Assembly (NCBI GenBank): GCA_016875255.1
Contig: VGRU01000051.1
Coordinates: 1-17,292, forward strand
DNA length: 17,292 nucleotides
Source: Deltaproteobacteria bacterium
GTDB taxonomy: Bacteria; Desulfobacterota; BSN033; UBA1163
Reading direction: 5' to 3'
Below are positions 1 to 7,092 of the stretch, one piece after another (within the stretch, counting starts at the first letter, position 1; each line of letters begins with the position of its first letter). The notes under the pieces are model-generated. The model saw nothing but the letters and a program-made list of their open reading frames with translations. It was not told the DNA's origin and ran no database searches. The position numbers were made by a program, and so were the translations under genes.

Positions 1-21
1 TTGTTTCAGGATCTAATTAAT

Positions 22-485
22 TCAACCAATTGCGAGACCCTGAAATAAATTCAGGGTGACAAAATAGTAATTACGACACAGCCTCTCAAGGGGGAGGTTG
101 GGAGGGGGATGGGATTGCAGCTCCTGAACTACCAACCAAATCTTCTCCCTTACCGATTCCATCTCCTGCAAAATTTCGTTGTTCCAGAATCGGAGAACGC
201 GAAAACCAGCCGCCTGTAGTTTTTGTGTACGATTCTCATCATATACTGCCCGCTGTCCATGTTGCCCCCATCCACCTCAATGACCATTCTGTTTTCCAGG
301 CAGACAAAATCGAGGATGTAATCACCAAATGGATGCTGACGGCGAAATTTCAAACCGGAAATCTGACGACCTCGCAGAAGATGCCACAAAACCTTTTCCG
401 CGTCAGACATGTTGCTACGTAACACCCGCTGTAGTTTGCCCGAAGGTATCTTCTTGTTTGTCTGGCCGATCACAATCTCCCCCAT
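22..485 (-). pseudogene. DUF559 (Vsr-like) endonuclease, frameshifted
   Basis: The intact frame (485 to 150, 111 aa) begins with the DUF559 pattern: a helix containing SDAEKVLWHLLR, then KFRRQHPFGDYILDFVC and IEVDGG. This family belongs to the PD-(D/E)XK nuclease superfamily and is related to Vsr mismatch endonucleases. After IEVDGG the frame turns into unrelated sequence. Adding one G to the run of five (C on the plus strand, 265-269) restores the usual continuation GGQH, then YDE, then GFRVLRFWNNEIL. The restored frame then reads through the left repeat arm to a stop at 22-24. So this looks like a recent one-base deletion in an otherwise complete gene, or an assembly error in a homopolymer. 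The gene lies between inverted-repeat arms and is unrelated to its metabolic neighbours. DNA cleavage is a family property, not shown here. Confidence 0.85.
33..115 (+). repeat. Left arm of long imperfect inverted repeat
   Basis: This stretch matches the reverse complement of 478-562 at most positions by eye. Shared blocks are CCTGAA...TTCAGG (a small palindrome), TGACAAAATAGTAAT, ACGACACAG and a G-rich end (AGGGGGAGG...GGGATGGG). The pair brackets the DUF559 pseudogene like the ends of a small mobile cassette. No target-site duplication is evident. Confidence 0.8.
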
Positions 486-562
486 CCCCTCCCCACTCCT
501 CCCCTTGAAGAGACTGTGTCGTGATTACTATTTTGTCATCCTGAACTTGGTTCAGGATCTCG
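478..562 (-). repeat. Right arm of long imperfect inverted repeat
   Basis: This is the inverted partner of 33-115. It carries the GGGGATGGG-type run over the DUF559 start codon, then GTGTCGTGATTACTATTTTGT, then the palindrome ATCCTGAAC...GTTCAGGAT. The first codons of the DUF559 gene lie inside this arm, so gene and repeat probably move or are copied together. Confidence 0.8.
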
Positions 563-580
563 TAACTATTTAATTCTATT

Positions 581-675
581 AGATGCCGAAACAATACTGA
601 ATTAAGTTCAGCACAAGGTTCGGCATGACAATTTTTATAATTTCCCCTATTACGACACAGCCTTGAAGGGGAGGG
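581..675 (+). repeat. Third arm-like copy with nested palindrome
   Basis: This has the same order of parts as the left arm. A palindrome (ATGCCGAA...TTCGGCAT, with CTGAATTAAGTTCAG nested inside) is followed by TGACA, an AT-rich link, then TTACGACACAGCC and AAGGGGAGGG. It sits just downstream of the stop of the gamma-carbonic-anhydrase-like gene (minus strand) and may serve as its 3' end. The remaining bases of 486-684 hold no gene. Confidence 0.65.
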
Positions 676-684
676 AATATTAAG

Positions 685-1251
685 TTAGCGCTTAAGCCCC
701 AGTGGGGAGAGGGGGCCAAAGATCTTTAAATACTTCTTCGCCTTCTCATAAGCCTCAACCCACTGTTCTCTGGACCGCCTCATCGCCTCCTCGTCCAGTT
801 GCTTGACAACCTTGCCCGGAATCCCGAGAACGAGCGACCCTTCGGGAACCTTCATCCCAGGAGGCACAACACTTCCGCTCCCGATGACCGAATTCTTCCC
901 CACCTCTGCTCCGTCCAGCACAATGGCTCCGATTCCAACAACCGCCCCTTCCCTGACAATACATCCGTGGAGGATGACCCCGTGACTGATCAATACGTCC
1001 CGCTCAATGATGACTGGCCGGCCCGTCGGAGACTCGATCAAAACTTTATCGAGAATGACTGAACGCTCTCCCACAACGATTCGATCGCTATCCGCCCTCA
1101 AAAGCGCAAAGGGCCAGATGCTCACCTCTTTCTTTAGGATGATCTCTCCGATCAGCCTCGCCGAGGGATCGATGAATACGGTTTCATCAAATTGGGGAGA
1201 TTTTCCTTCAAAAGGAGTGATTGGATCAAAGTTGATTAAATGGGATGACAT
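685..1251 (-). CDS. Gamma-carbonic-anhydrase-like hexapeptide-repeat protein
   Basis: A 188-aa left-handed beta-helix protein of the gamma-CA/PaaY/CaiE superfamily. Hexapeptide repeats run from about residue 28 to 150, followed by a C-terminal helix. Two metal histidines are present (H90 in ISHG, H95 in LHGC), as are R52 and D54 (LRAD). The first zinc histidine of the archaeal enzyme Cam (H81) falls on E73, and its Gln75 falls on L67. Carbonic anhydrase activity is therefore doubtful. Relatives in acyl-CoA pathways (PaaY in phenylacetate and CaiE in carnitine breakdown) sit next to CoA enzymes, and PaaY is a thioesterase. A role beside the thiolase 36 bases upstream is a reasonable inference. 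The start has a good site (AAGGAG, about 7 bases before ATG). Fold is certain, function open. Confidence 0.85.
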   Translation of the reverse strand: MSSHLINFDPITPFEGKSPQFDETVFIDPSARLIGEIILKKEVSIWPFALLRADSDRIVVGERSVILDKVLIESPTGRPVIIERDVLISHGVILHGCIVREGAVVGIGAIVLDGAEVGKNSVIGSGSVVPPGMKVPEGSLVLGIPGKVVKQLDEEAMRRSREQWVEAYEKAKKYLKIFGPLSPLGLKR

Positions 1252-1287
1252 TGGCTTGCTCCTTCGAGTGAGAAATCGTTCGCTATT

Positions 1288-2529
1288 TTATTCCCGTTCA
1301 AAGATGGCTGCAATGCCCAGTCCGCCGCCGCCGCAGATCGATTCGAGGCCGAATCGACTGCCCCGCCGTTTCATCTCATGAAGGAGGGTAACCAGCACCC
1401 TCGTTCCAGTGCAGGCAATGGGATGGCCAAGTGAGATGCCGGAGCCGTTTACATTGATCCTGAGATAGTCCCTCCCGGAAAGGTTCAACAGCTTCAGATC
1501 TGCCAGAACCTGTGCGGCGAAAGCCTCCTGAATTTCGATTAAATCCATCTGATCGATCTTCAACCCTGTCCTCTCCAGGACTTTCTTGACAGCGAGGTCC
1601 ACTGCCCGATAGGTGTATCGTGGGTCCACACCCGCAACGGCAAACTCCCTGATTGAGGCCAGAGGCTTCAACCCCAATGCCTCAGATTTCTCTTCAGTCG
1701 TGATGACGCAGACTGCAGCACCATCGTTTTCGGAGGAGGAATTCCCTGCCGTGCAGACCCCTCCTAAGACGGGTTGAAGTCTCGATAGCTGCTCAAAGGT
1801 CGTATCCTGCCTTGGCGTCTCATCCCGGTCAAATAACATCACATCTTTTTTCTCTTGAGGGATGGGAACAGCCACGATCTCCTCCTTAAACCTGCTTGAT
1901 TCCATGGCATCGCATGCCTTCCGGTGGCTCTCTAAAGCCCAGCGGTCGCAATCCTCCCTTGAAATCCCCTCCTCCTTTGCCGCTGTTTCTGCCCAGGACA
2001 TCATCGTTGGCAGGACTCCATATCTCTCTTCAGGCTGGGACATCACCCTTGCCCGTTGAATCCGGTCATAGAGTGGAATGCCCCACCGGGAAAGGTCCCC
2101 ATGACCTTTCGGCATTCCCTTTTTGCCGCCGATCCCCCATTTGATTTCACCCGGAAGGTAGAACTCCGCACTGCTCATGCTCTCCACGCCGCCTGCCACC
2201 ACAATCTCCGCATGGCCCGACTGGACAGCCATGGCTGCAGAGCAGATCACATCCAGTCCGGTGCAACAGCGCCGGTCCAGTGTGATTCCGGGAATCGATT
2301 CCGGCCATCCTGCCTTGAGAAGCGACATCCGGGCAATATTCACATACTCGCCGTTCTGGTAGGCCTGGCCCATGATGACCTCTTCAACCTGGCCAGGATT
2401 CAATCCGGCCCTTTTGACCGCCTCATTCAAGACCAGCGCTCCCAGATCATAAGCAGGAATGTCTTTCAACATTCCCATATATCTTCCGATCGGTGTGCGA
2501 ACTGCGCTGACGATCACTGCTTTCTTCAA
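1288..2529 (-). CDS. Thiolase (acetyl-CoA C-acyltransferase)
   Basis: A 413-aa thiolase of normal length. The N-terminus VSAVRTPIGR is typical. The catalytic cysteine is C88 (RRCCTG), the histidine H369 (LGHPIACTGTR) and the second cysteine C399 (CGGGGLG). Such enzymes split 3-oxoacyl-CoA with CoA to release acetyl-CoA, or run the reverse condensation. The usual NEAF loop reads QEAF here (Q334 for Asn), and C89 follows the nucleophile where Ser or Gly is common. Translation appears to begin at a TTG, chosen because AGGAG lies about 7 bases before it and the protein then starts MKKAVIVSAVRTP. It is probably co-transcribed with the gamma-CA-like gene. The permease upstream is separated by 202 bases containing palindromes. 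Chain length and substrate cannot be told. Confidence 0.92.
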   Translation of the reverse strand: MKKAVIVSAVRTPIGRYMGMLKDIPAYDLGALVLNEAVKRAGLNPGQVEEVIMGQAYQNGEYVNIARMSLLKAGWPESIPGITLDRRCCTGLDVICSAAMAVQSGHAEIVVAGGVESMSSAEFYLPGEIKWGIGGKKGMPKGHGDLSRWGIPLYDRIQRARVMSQPEERYGVLPTMMSWAETAAKEEGISREDCDRWALESHRKACDAMESSRFKEEIVAVPIPQEKKDVMLFDRDETPRQDTTFEQLSRLQPVLGGVCTAGNSSSENDGAAVCVITTEEKSEALGLKPLASIREFAVAGVDPRYTYRAVDLAVKKVLERTGLKIDQMDLIEIQEAFAAQVLADLKLLNLSGRDYLRINVNGSGISLGHPIACTGTRVLVTLLHEMKRRGSRFGLESICGGGGLGIAAIFERE

Positions 2530-2573
2530 ACGATTCTCCTTTTTTTAAAAAGTGTATGTCTGCAAATATCGTC

Positions 2574-2670
2574 TTCCGTCATGCCGGACTAGATCCGGCA
2601 TCCAGACATGGTTCTGACAATTGCTTGAAACCACCTCTAAAACTGGATTCCGGCTTTCGCCGGAATGACG
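2574..2670. repeat. Pair of dispersed palindromes (module 1)
   Basis: Unit A (2574-2605) is GTCATGCCGGACTAGATCCGGCATCCAG-like, a stem TGCCGGA/TCCGGCA. Unit B (2643-2670) has the stem ATTCCGGC/GCCGGAAT. Both follow the plan GTCAT, palindrome, CCAG, in opposite orientations. A reversed copy of the whole pair occurs at 4733-4805. On the minus strand the module follows the stop of the fused permease, so it may end or stabilise that transcript. The rest of 2530-2731 has only the thiolase ribosome binding site and an AT-rich stretch. Confidence 0.8.
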
Positions 2671-2731
2671 ACCCTGATTGAAAAGAGAAATTTATAAACA
2701 GACCCTAACTGTCCATTCTCCTAAAATGAGT

Positions 2732-4600
2732 TTAAGGTTTTATTCCAGAACGATGCCAATACTTCTGCATAAGGATGACGATGACCAGTAAAACCAATCC
2801 AATCGCATCTGTATAGATACCGGGTTTGATCAGGAAAATGGCTCCGGAAACGAGCATCGCCCTCTCAAGATAGCTCGCCTCTTTTAATAACCATCCCATC
2901 AATCCGGCTGAAAGAAGGACAACGCCGATCGATGCGGAGATGATGGTGGTAACAATGCTCGTTGAAGAGCCGATGAGCAGAAGCGAAGGACCATAGACAA
3001 ACATAAAGGGCACGACGAAGCCTGTGGCTCCAATTTTCATTGCTTCGATACCTGTTTTCCATATATTCGAACCGCTGATGCCCGCAGCCGCATAGACCGC
3101 CATAGCGACTGGCGGCGTGATGGCGGAGATGATGGCAAAATAAAAAACGAAGAGATGGGCCGCAATGACCGGCACACCCAATTTGATGAGAGCGGGGATG
3201 AGCAAGGCGGCCTGGACGATATAGGCCGCTGTCGTGGGAAGTCCCATACCGAGAATAATCCCCGCAATCATCGTAAAGATGAGAGCGGGAGCAAGGGAGT
3301 CGCCAGCGATGAAAAGGATCAGACTGGTAAACTTGAGACCCAATCCTGTTAAATTGATCACGCCCACCACTATACCTGCGCAGGCGCAGGCCGCAGCAAC
3401 AGGAAGCATATTCTTCGCCCCGAGCTCAAGGGCTTCCAGAATCTTTCTCAACCCCATGCGGGTCTCCGTCCTGAGGAGAGAAACAATCAGTGTTGCAATG
3501 ATGGCATAGATGCAGGCATACATCGGCGTGTAGCCCGCCAGCATGAAGAAGATAATCACAATTAGGGGAACGAAGAGATGGCCTTTCGTCAGGATGACCC
3601 AGTTCAGGACCGGTCTCTCCGACTTGGGGATGCCCAGCAATCCCGTCTTGCTTGCCTCAAAATGGATAGCCATAAAAAGGGCAAGATAATAAAGAAGAGC
3701 CGGGATCAAAGCATGTTTACATATCTGGAGGTAAGAAATTCCCGTATATTCAGCGATGACAAATGCGGCCGCACCCATGACCGGTGGCATGATCTGCCCT
3801 CCGGTAGAAGCGGTCGCTTCTACGGCAGCGGCAAAATCATGTTTGAACCCCGTTCTTTTCATCAGGGGAATGGTCAACCAGCCATCGACCATCACATTGG
3901 CCACCGCACTCCCGGAGATCGTTCCGAAGAGACTGCTCGATACCACAGAGATCTTCCCAGGCCCTCCCTTTGCGCCGCCTACCAGAGAGGTGGCAAAGTC
4001 CATAAAAAATTTTCCTGTGCCTGACTGCTCTAAAAAAGCGCCGAAGATGACAAAAAGGATCACATAGGTGGCAGAAACTCCGAGCGGAATGCCAAAAATT
4101 CCCTCCGTAGTTAAATAGAGCTGGTCAATCAGAGTCTCAATCGTAAAACCCGTATGGCGCATCAATCCCGGCAGGTAATTTCCGAAAAGGGCGTAGAGGA
4201 GGAATACCGATGCGGTAATGGGCAGGGCCAGCCCTATCGTCCTTCTCGCCGCCTCAAGGAGGATTAAAGTCAAAATCACGCCCATGGTGAGATCCCATGT
4301 GCTGACAGGATGGACATAGGGATAGCGTGTTACGATATATTCATAATTGAGAAAGATGTAGCCCAGAGACAAGAGGATCAAAAGAAGGAGGATGAGGTCG
4401 AAAAATATCTTTCCATTCTTCTGTTTTTCTCCGCTGGTGATGCCCGCCAGAACGATCAGAACAAGGGTGAAGAGGAGATGGATGGAACGGTGCATCATTG
4501 CCTCCGGCGCGCCGAAGGCTCCTGCATAGAGATGGTAGGCTGACATGAGAACAGCGATCACCCACGTCATCTTTTTCACAATGCGAATAAAATGTTCCAT
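2732..4600 (-). CDS. TRAP transporter fused permease (DctQ-DctM type), TAXI system 2
   Basis: A polytopic inner-membrane protein of 622 aa that fuses the small DctQ-like part (about the first 150 residues, four membrane segments) to the large DctM-like part. Family signatures are GGQIMPPVMGAAAF, GMGLPTTAAYI and ITPPVAMAVYAAAG. It would move a carboxylate handed over by the TAXI binding protein encoded just upstream, driven by an ion gradient as in other TRAP systems. A GTG at 4609 would add three residues, but that GTG lies within the Shine-Dalgarno-like AGGTGA that properly spaces the ATG at 4600, so ATG is chosen. A perfect 11-bp hairpin (4618-4645) lies just before this site. Unlike the other permease in the window, no DUF1850 gene accompanies it. 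The transported substrate is unknown. Confidence 0.93.
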   Translation of the reverse strand: MEHFIRIVKKMTWVIAVLMSAYHLYAGAFGAPEAMMHRSIHLLFTLVLIVLAGITSGEKQKNGKIFFDLILLLLILLSLGYIFLNYEYIVTRYPYVHPVSTWDLTMGVILTLILLEAARRTIGLALPITASVFLLYALFGNYLPGLMRHTGFTIETLIDQLYLTTEGIFGIPLGVSATYVILFVIFGAFLEQSGTGKFFMDFATSLVGGAKGGPGKISVVSSSLFGTISGSAVANVMVDGWLTIPLMKRTGFKHDFAAAVEATASTGGQIMPPVMGAAAFVIAEYTGISYLQICKHALIPALLYYLALFMAIHFEASKTGLLGIPKSERPVLNWVILTKGHLFVPLIVIIFFMLAGYTPMYACIYAIIATLIVSLLRTETRMGLRKILEALELGAKNMLPVAAACACAGIVVGVINLTGLGLKFTSLILFIAGDSLAPALIFTMIAGIILGMGLPTTAAYIVQAALLIPALIKLGVPVIAAHLFVFYFAIISAITPPVAMAVYAAAGISGSNIWKTGIEAMKIGATGFVVPFMFVYGPSLLLIGSSTSIVTTIISASIGVVLLSAGLMGWLLKEASYLERAMLVSGAIFLIKPGIYTDAIGLVLLVIVILMQKYWHRSGIKP

Positions 4601-4617
4601 GGCTTTCACCTATAGAA

Positions 4618-4645
4618 AAGGCGGGAATAGAGCCATTCCCGCCTT
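4618..4645 (-). promoter_or_regulatory. Intercistronic 11-bp hairpin before the permease gene
   Basis: AAGGCGGGAAT and ATTCCCGCCTT form a perfect 11-bp stem with a six-base loop. On the minus strand it is followed by TTTTCTAT and then the permease ribosome binding site. It resembles a weak terminator or an RNA-stabilising stem. Such elements often let a binding-protein gene be expressed more than its permease; that role is inferred here. Confidence 0.7.
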
Positions 4646-4732
4646 CCACATCAGGGCTTAAGATTCAGGCCAAGGGGATGATATTGATCATTATTTAATG
4701 CCTGTCCATAAACTAACAGTTTCCCAAAAGTT

Positions 4733-4805
4733 CGTCATTCCGGCGAAAGCCGGAATCCAGTAATTTCAAGGCGTTCTGGATGCCGGATCAAGTCCGGCAT
4801 GACGG
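4733..4805. repeat. Pair of dispersed palindromes (module 2, inverted copy)
   Basis: Unit B' (4733-4760) has GTCATTCCGGCGAAAGCCGG and unit A' (4776-4805) has TGCCGGATCAAGTCCGGCA. The order and orientation are the reverse complement of module 1. A short sequence ATTTATAANCAGACYCTA lies on the right of both modules (2691-2707 and 4814-4830) in the same orientation, as if only the palindrome pair had been inverted. It sits after the stop of the TAXI binding-protein gene. Confidence 0.8.
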
Positions 4806-4829
4806 AAAAGGCACATTTATAATCAGACT

Positions 4830-5789
4830 CTATTTAATAACGCCCTTCTCTTTATAATATTTTAGGGCACCGGGATGAAAAGGAACGCCAATGTCAAGGG
4901 CAAGGTCTTTGACGGTTACCCCTTTCATATCTTTGACGACATCCGCCAATCGTTCTACATTCTCAGAAAGGATCTTCGTGATATTATAAACCAGTGGCTC
5001 TGGCAATTTTGCGCTGACCACCAGGTGGGTGAAATATCCTACGGTGATCGTATCGTAATTGACACCCGGGTAAGTTCCTGAAGGGATGATCCGTTTCAGG
5101 TAACCCACATTCATCTTCTGGAGTTCCCTGATCTTATCCTCAGGAAGAGAGAGAAGCCTGATCTTCTTGGTGGTTGCCAGGTCGAGGATGGAAGAGGCAG
5201 GAATAGTGGTTCCCAGGAGATACCCCTGCGCATGCCCATCTTTCATCAGAGAGACGGCATCCGAATAACTCACATGATTGATCTTACTCATATCCTTATA
5301 AGATAGACCGTAAATTTGAAGAACCTGTTGGGCCAGTAGCTCGCCCGTGTGTCCTTTGGGGCCCGGGCAGATGCCCTTTCCCTTGAGATCGGCTACGGAT
5401 TTAATTCCGGAGTCCTCAAGGACAACCATCTGAAAATACTGGGGGTAAAGGTTGGCTAACTGCATGACACTCGTTGTGGGTCCTTTAAAGGGAGGTCTCC
5501 CAGCCACTCCATCAACACTGGAGGAAGAGTTTCCAAAACCGATATCCGCCTTGCCCTCCTGAACGCCGACCACATTGGCCATGCCCCCACCCGGTGAAAC
5601 GGAAACCGTTGTTCCGGGAATATTCTTCTGGATCAACTCCGCAATAGCGCCACCCAGTGGAACCCATGACCCTCCCATTGGTCCGGTCATCATCTTCAAA
5701 TCGACCTTCTCCTGGCAAATGGCCAAAAAGGGAGACATCAAAAAGATAATTACCCCAAACCCTAAACAAACTATTCTTTTAATCTTCAT
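4830..5789 (-). CDS. TAXI family TRAP solute-binding protein 2
   Basis: A 319-aa periplasmic binding protein of the TAXI class. It has a signal peptide (KIKR followed by a hydrophobic stretch to about residue 25, ending LAIC-QE), then the family pattern GGSWVPLGGAIAELI, VSPGGGMANVVGVQEGKADIGF, and a C-terminal FHPGALKYYKEKGVIK. It would capture a carboxylate or related solute for the permease encoded next. A first ATG at 5795 directly touches AGGAGG; the second ATG at 5789 has the normal six-base spacing and gives MKIKRIV, so it is chosen. The cysteine near the cleavage site does not fit a standard lipobox. The gene has its own promoter and is separated from the upstream operon by a strong hairpin. 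It shares only family-level similarity with the other TAXI protein at 9487-10443. Confidence 0.93.
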   Translation of the reverse strand: MKIKRIVCLGFGVIIFLMSPFLAICQEKVDLKMMTGPMGGSWVPLGGAIAELIQKNIPGTTVSVSPGGGMANVVGVQEGKADIGFGNSSSSVDGVAGRPPFKGPTTSVMQLANLYPQYFQMVVLEDSGIKSVADLKGKGICPGPKGHTGELLAQQVLQIYGLSYKDMSKINHVSYSDAVSLMKDGHAQGYLLGTTIPASSILDLATTKKIRLLSLPEDKIRELQKMNVGYLKRIIPSGTYPGVNYDTITVGYFTHLVVSAKLPEPLVYNITKILSENVERLADVVKDMKGVTVKDLALDIGVPFHPGALKYYKEKGVIK

Positions 5790-5824
5790 TGCCATCCTCC
5801 TTTATTATGGATTGGTTGTCCATC

Positions 5825-5852
5825 ATTATCAACAAATTGCAATTTTTGTCAA
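5825..5852 (-). promoter_or_regulatory. Sigma70-like promoter of TAXI system 2
   Basis: On the minus strand TTGACA (5852-5847) and GATAAT (5830-5825) are separated by 16 bases, close to consensus. A start near 5818 gives a leader of about 30 bases before the AAAGGAGG site. This makes the TAXI 2, permease, thiolase and gamma-CA-like genes a separate transcription unit from the operon upstream. Confidence 0.65.
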
Positions 5853-5893
5853 GAAGTTTCGATGATTAAGGGTAATACCTTGTTTTAGTTTTT

Positions 5894-5979
5894 ATCCCCC
5901 TTTGGCAAAGGGGGATAAAGGGGGATTTTAAAAATATGTTTGGAAAATCTCCCCCCACCCCTCTTTGCCAAAGAGGGGT
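5894..5979. repeat. Double palindrome, likely terminator of the ligase-TRAP-ADH operon
   Basis: ATCCCCCTTTGGCAAAGGGGGAT (5894-5916) and ACCCCTCTTTGCCAAAGAGGGGT (5957-5979) are each near-perfect palindromes. Between them GGGGGATTTT and AAAATCTCCCCC form another inverted pair, so the whole block is a nested inverted repeat. It lies directly after the stop of the alcohol dehydrogenase gene, and is a common kind of dispersed repeat in Gram-negative genomes. Termination is inferred from position. Confidence 0.7.
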
Positions 5980-5997
5980 AAATAGGTATATTGATAT

Positions 5998-7092
5998 TTA
6001 AGGAATGATTACCACTTTTATCGGGTCTTCTCCTTCGATCTCTCCTCCTGCCACTCTGATTGCTTTTTCAGTTTCTTCGAGAGCAAACCGGTGGGTCACC
6101 ATTTTCTCCAGAGGGTATTTTCCTGATTCTGCAAGTTTGATGGCAGGAAGAACAGATCGAAAATCATGGCTGAAGGCGCCCTGCACTCTCACCTCCTTGT
6201 AAACGATCTTATCGAGGACTAAAGGAATTTCTCGATCCATACCATAAAGTCCGGGGAGGATGACTGTCCCTTTCTTCTTCACCAGATCGATGGCAGTGAT
6301 CGCTCCTTTCGGGCTTCCAGTCACATCCATGACAAGGTCAGCCATCCTTCCTTCTGTGATCTCTCTCACCCTTTCGACCGGATCACCCTTCTCGATATCG
6401 ATGATCTCATCCGCTCCAAAGGTCTTTGCCAGTTCGAATCGAATCCGATCCCTTGTCATTCCAGTCACGATCACCTTCTGTGCGCCCGCTTCCCTGGCTG
6501 CGATCACGCCTGCAAGTCCCTGTTGTCCCGGCCCCTCAATCACAACGATATCCCCTTTCCTAACTCCGCCGATCATCTGAACCCATCTGACTGCATTCCC
6601 CAGGACCGCACAGACCAGAACCCCGACTTCGGGCAGAAGGTCCTGTGAGACCTTGTGAACCATAGCCCTCGGAGGAAGGTAGAGATACTCGCTATAAGCA
6701 CCCCAGAGGTGCGGCGGGTCTTTACAGGAGATCATCGACCCGTAGGTGAACATGGCCTCGCAGTGGATATAATTCCCCTGCTGACAATAAAAGCATTCTC
6801 CGCATCCGAATGCATACTCAACGATCGCCCGGTCCCCCTCTTTCAGGCTCCATCTTTTGGATGCTTCTCCCCCGACCTCGGCGATCGTCCCGAAGATCTC
6901 ATGGCCCATGATGATGGGATAGGGTCGGAGAGCCCGTGTAGCCTTTCCCCGAAACATGCCCACATCCGAACCACAGACCCCAACCATCTCCACTTTAAGG
7001 AGTCCCTCTTCCGGTCCGATTGAAGGAAGGGGAAACTCCCTCAAAACCATTCTCCCGGGTGCTTCAAGAACCATCGCCTTACAGGTTTTCAT
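5998..7092 (-). CDS. Zinc-dependent alcohol dehydrogenase (MDR family)
   Basis: A 364-aa medium-chain dehydrogenase. Catalytic zinc residues are C40 (GVCGSD), H64-E65 (MGHE) and probably C161. Four cysteines for structural zinc are C97, C100, C103 and C111. The nucleotide fold has G187-x-G189-x-x-G192, and the closing VVIIP is typical. It would oxidise a hydroxyl group with NAD(P)+. The open frame continues upstream to 7494, but that part is only the shadow of the permease. The ATG at 7092 overlaps the permease stop as ATGA, with GGGAG before it, and gives the standard opening MKTCKAMVLEAPG. As the last gene of a transport and CoA-ligase operon, it probably acts on the imported compound. It resembles sorbitol- and threonine-dehydrogenase-like enzymes, but the substrate is not identifiable. 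Confidence 0.93.
   Translation of the reverse strand: MKTCKAMVLEAPGRMVLREFPLPSIGPEEGLLKVEMVGVCGSDVGMFRGKATRALRPYPIIMGHEIFGTIAEVGGEASKRWSLKEGDRAIVEYAFGCGECFYCQQGNYIHCEAMFTYGSMISCKDPPHLWGAYSEYLYLPPRAMVHKVSQDLLPEVGVLVCAVLGNAVRWVQMIGGVRKGDIVVIEGPGQQGLAGVIAAREAGAQKVIVTGMTRDRIRFELAKTFGADEIIDIEKGDPVERVREITEGRMADLVMDVTGSPKGAITAIDLVKKKGTVILPGLYGMDREIPLVLDKIVYKEVRVQGAFSHDFRSVLPAIKLAESGKYPLEKMVTHRFALEETEKAIRVAGGEIEGEDPIKVVIIP

Noticed and set aside
1..675. CRISPR array
   Set aside because: The repeats here are palindromic, differ in length and orientation, and have no regular spacers; no cas gene is present.
2056..2592. 178-codon plus-strand frame over the thiolase
   Set aside because: It is antisense to a well-supported thiolase gene and runs into a palindromic repeat; no family resemblance.
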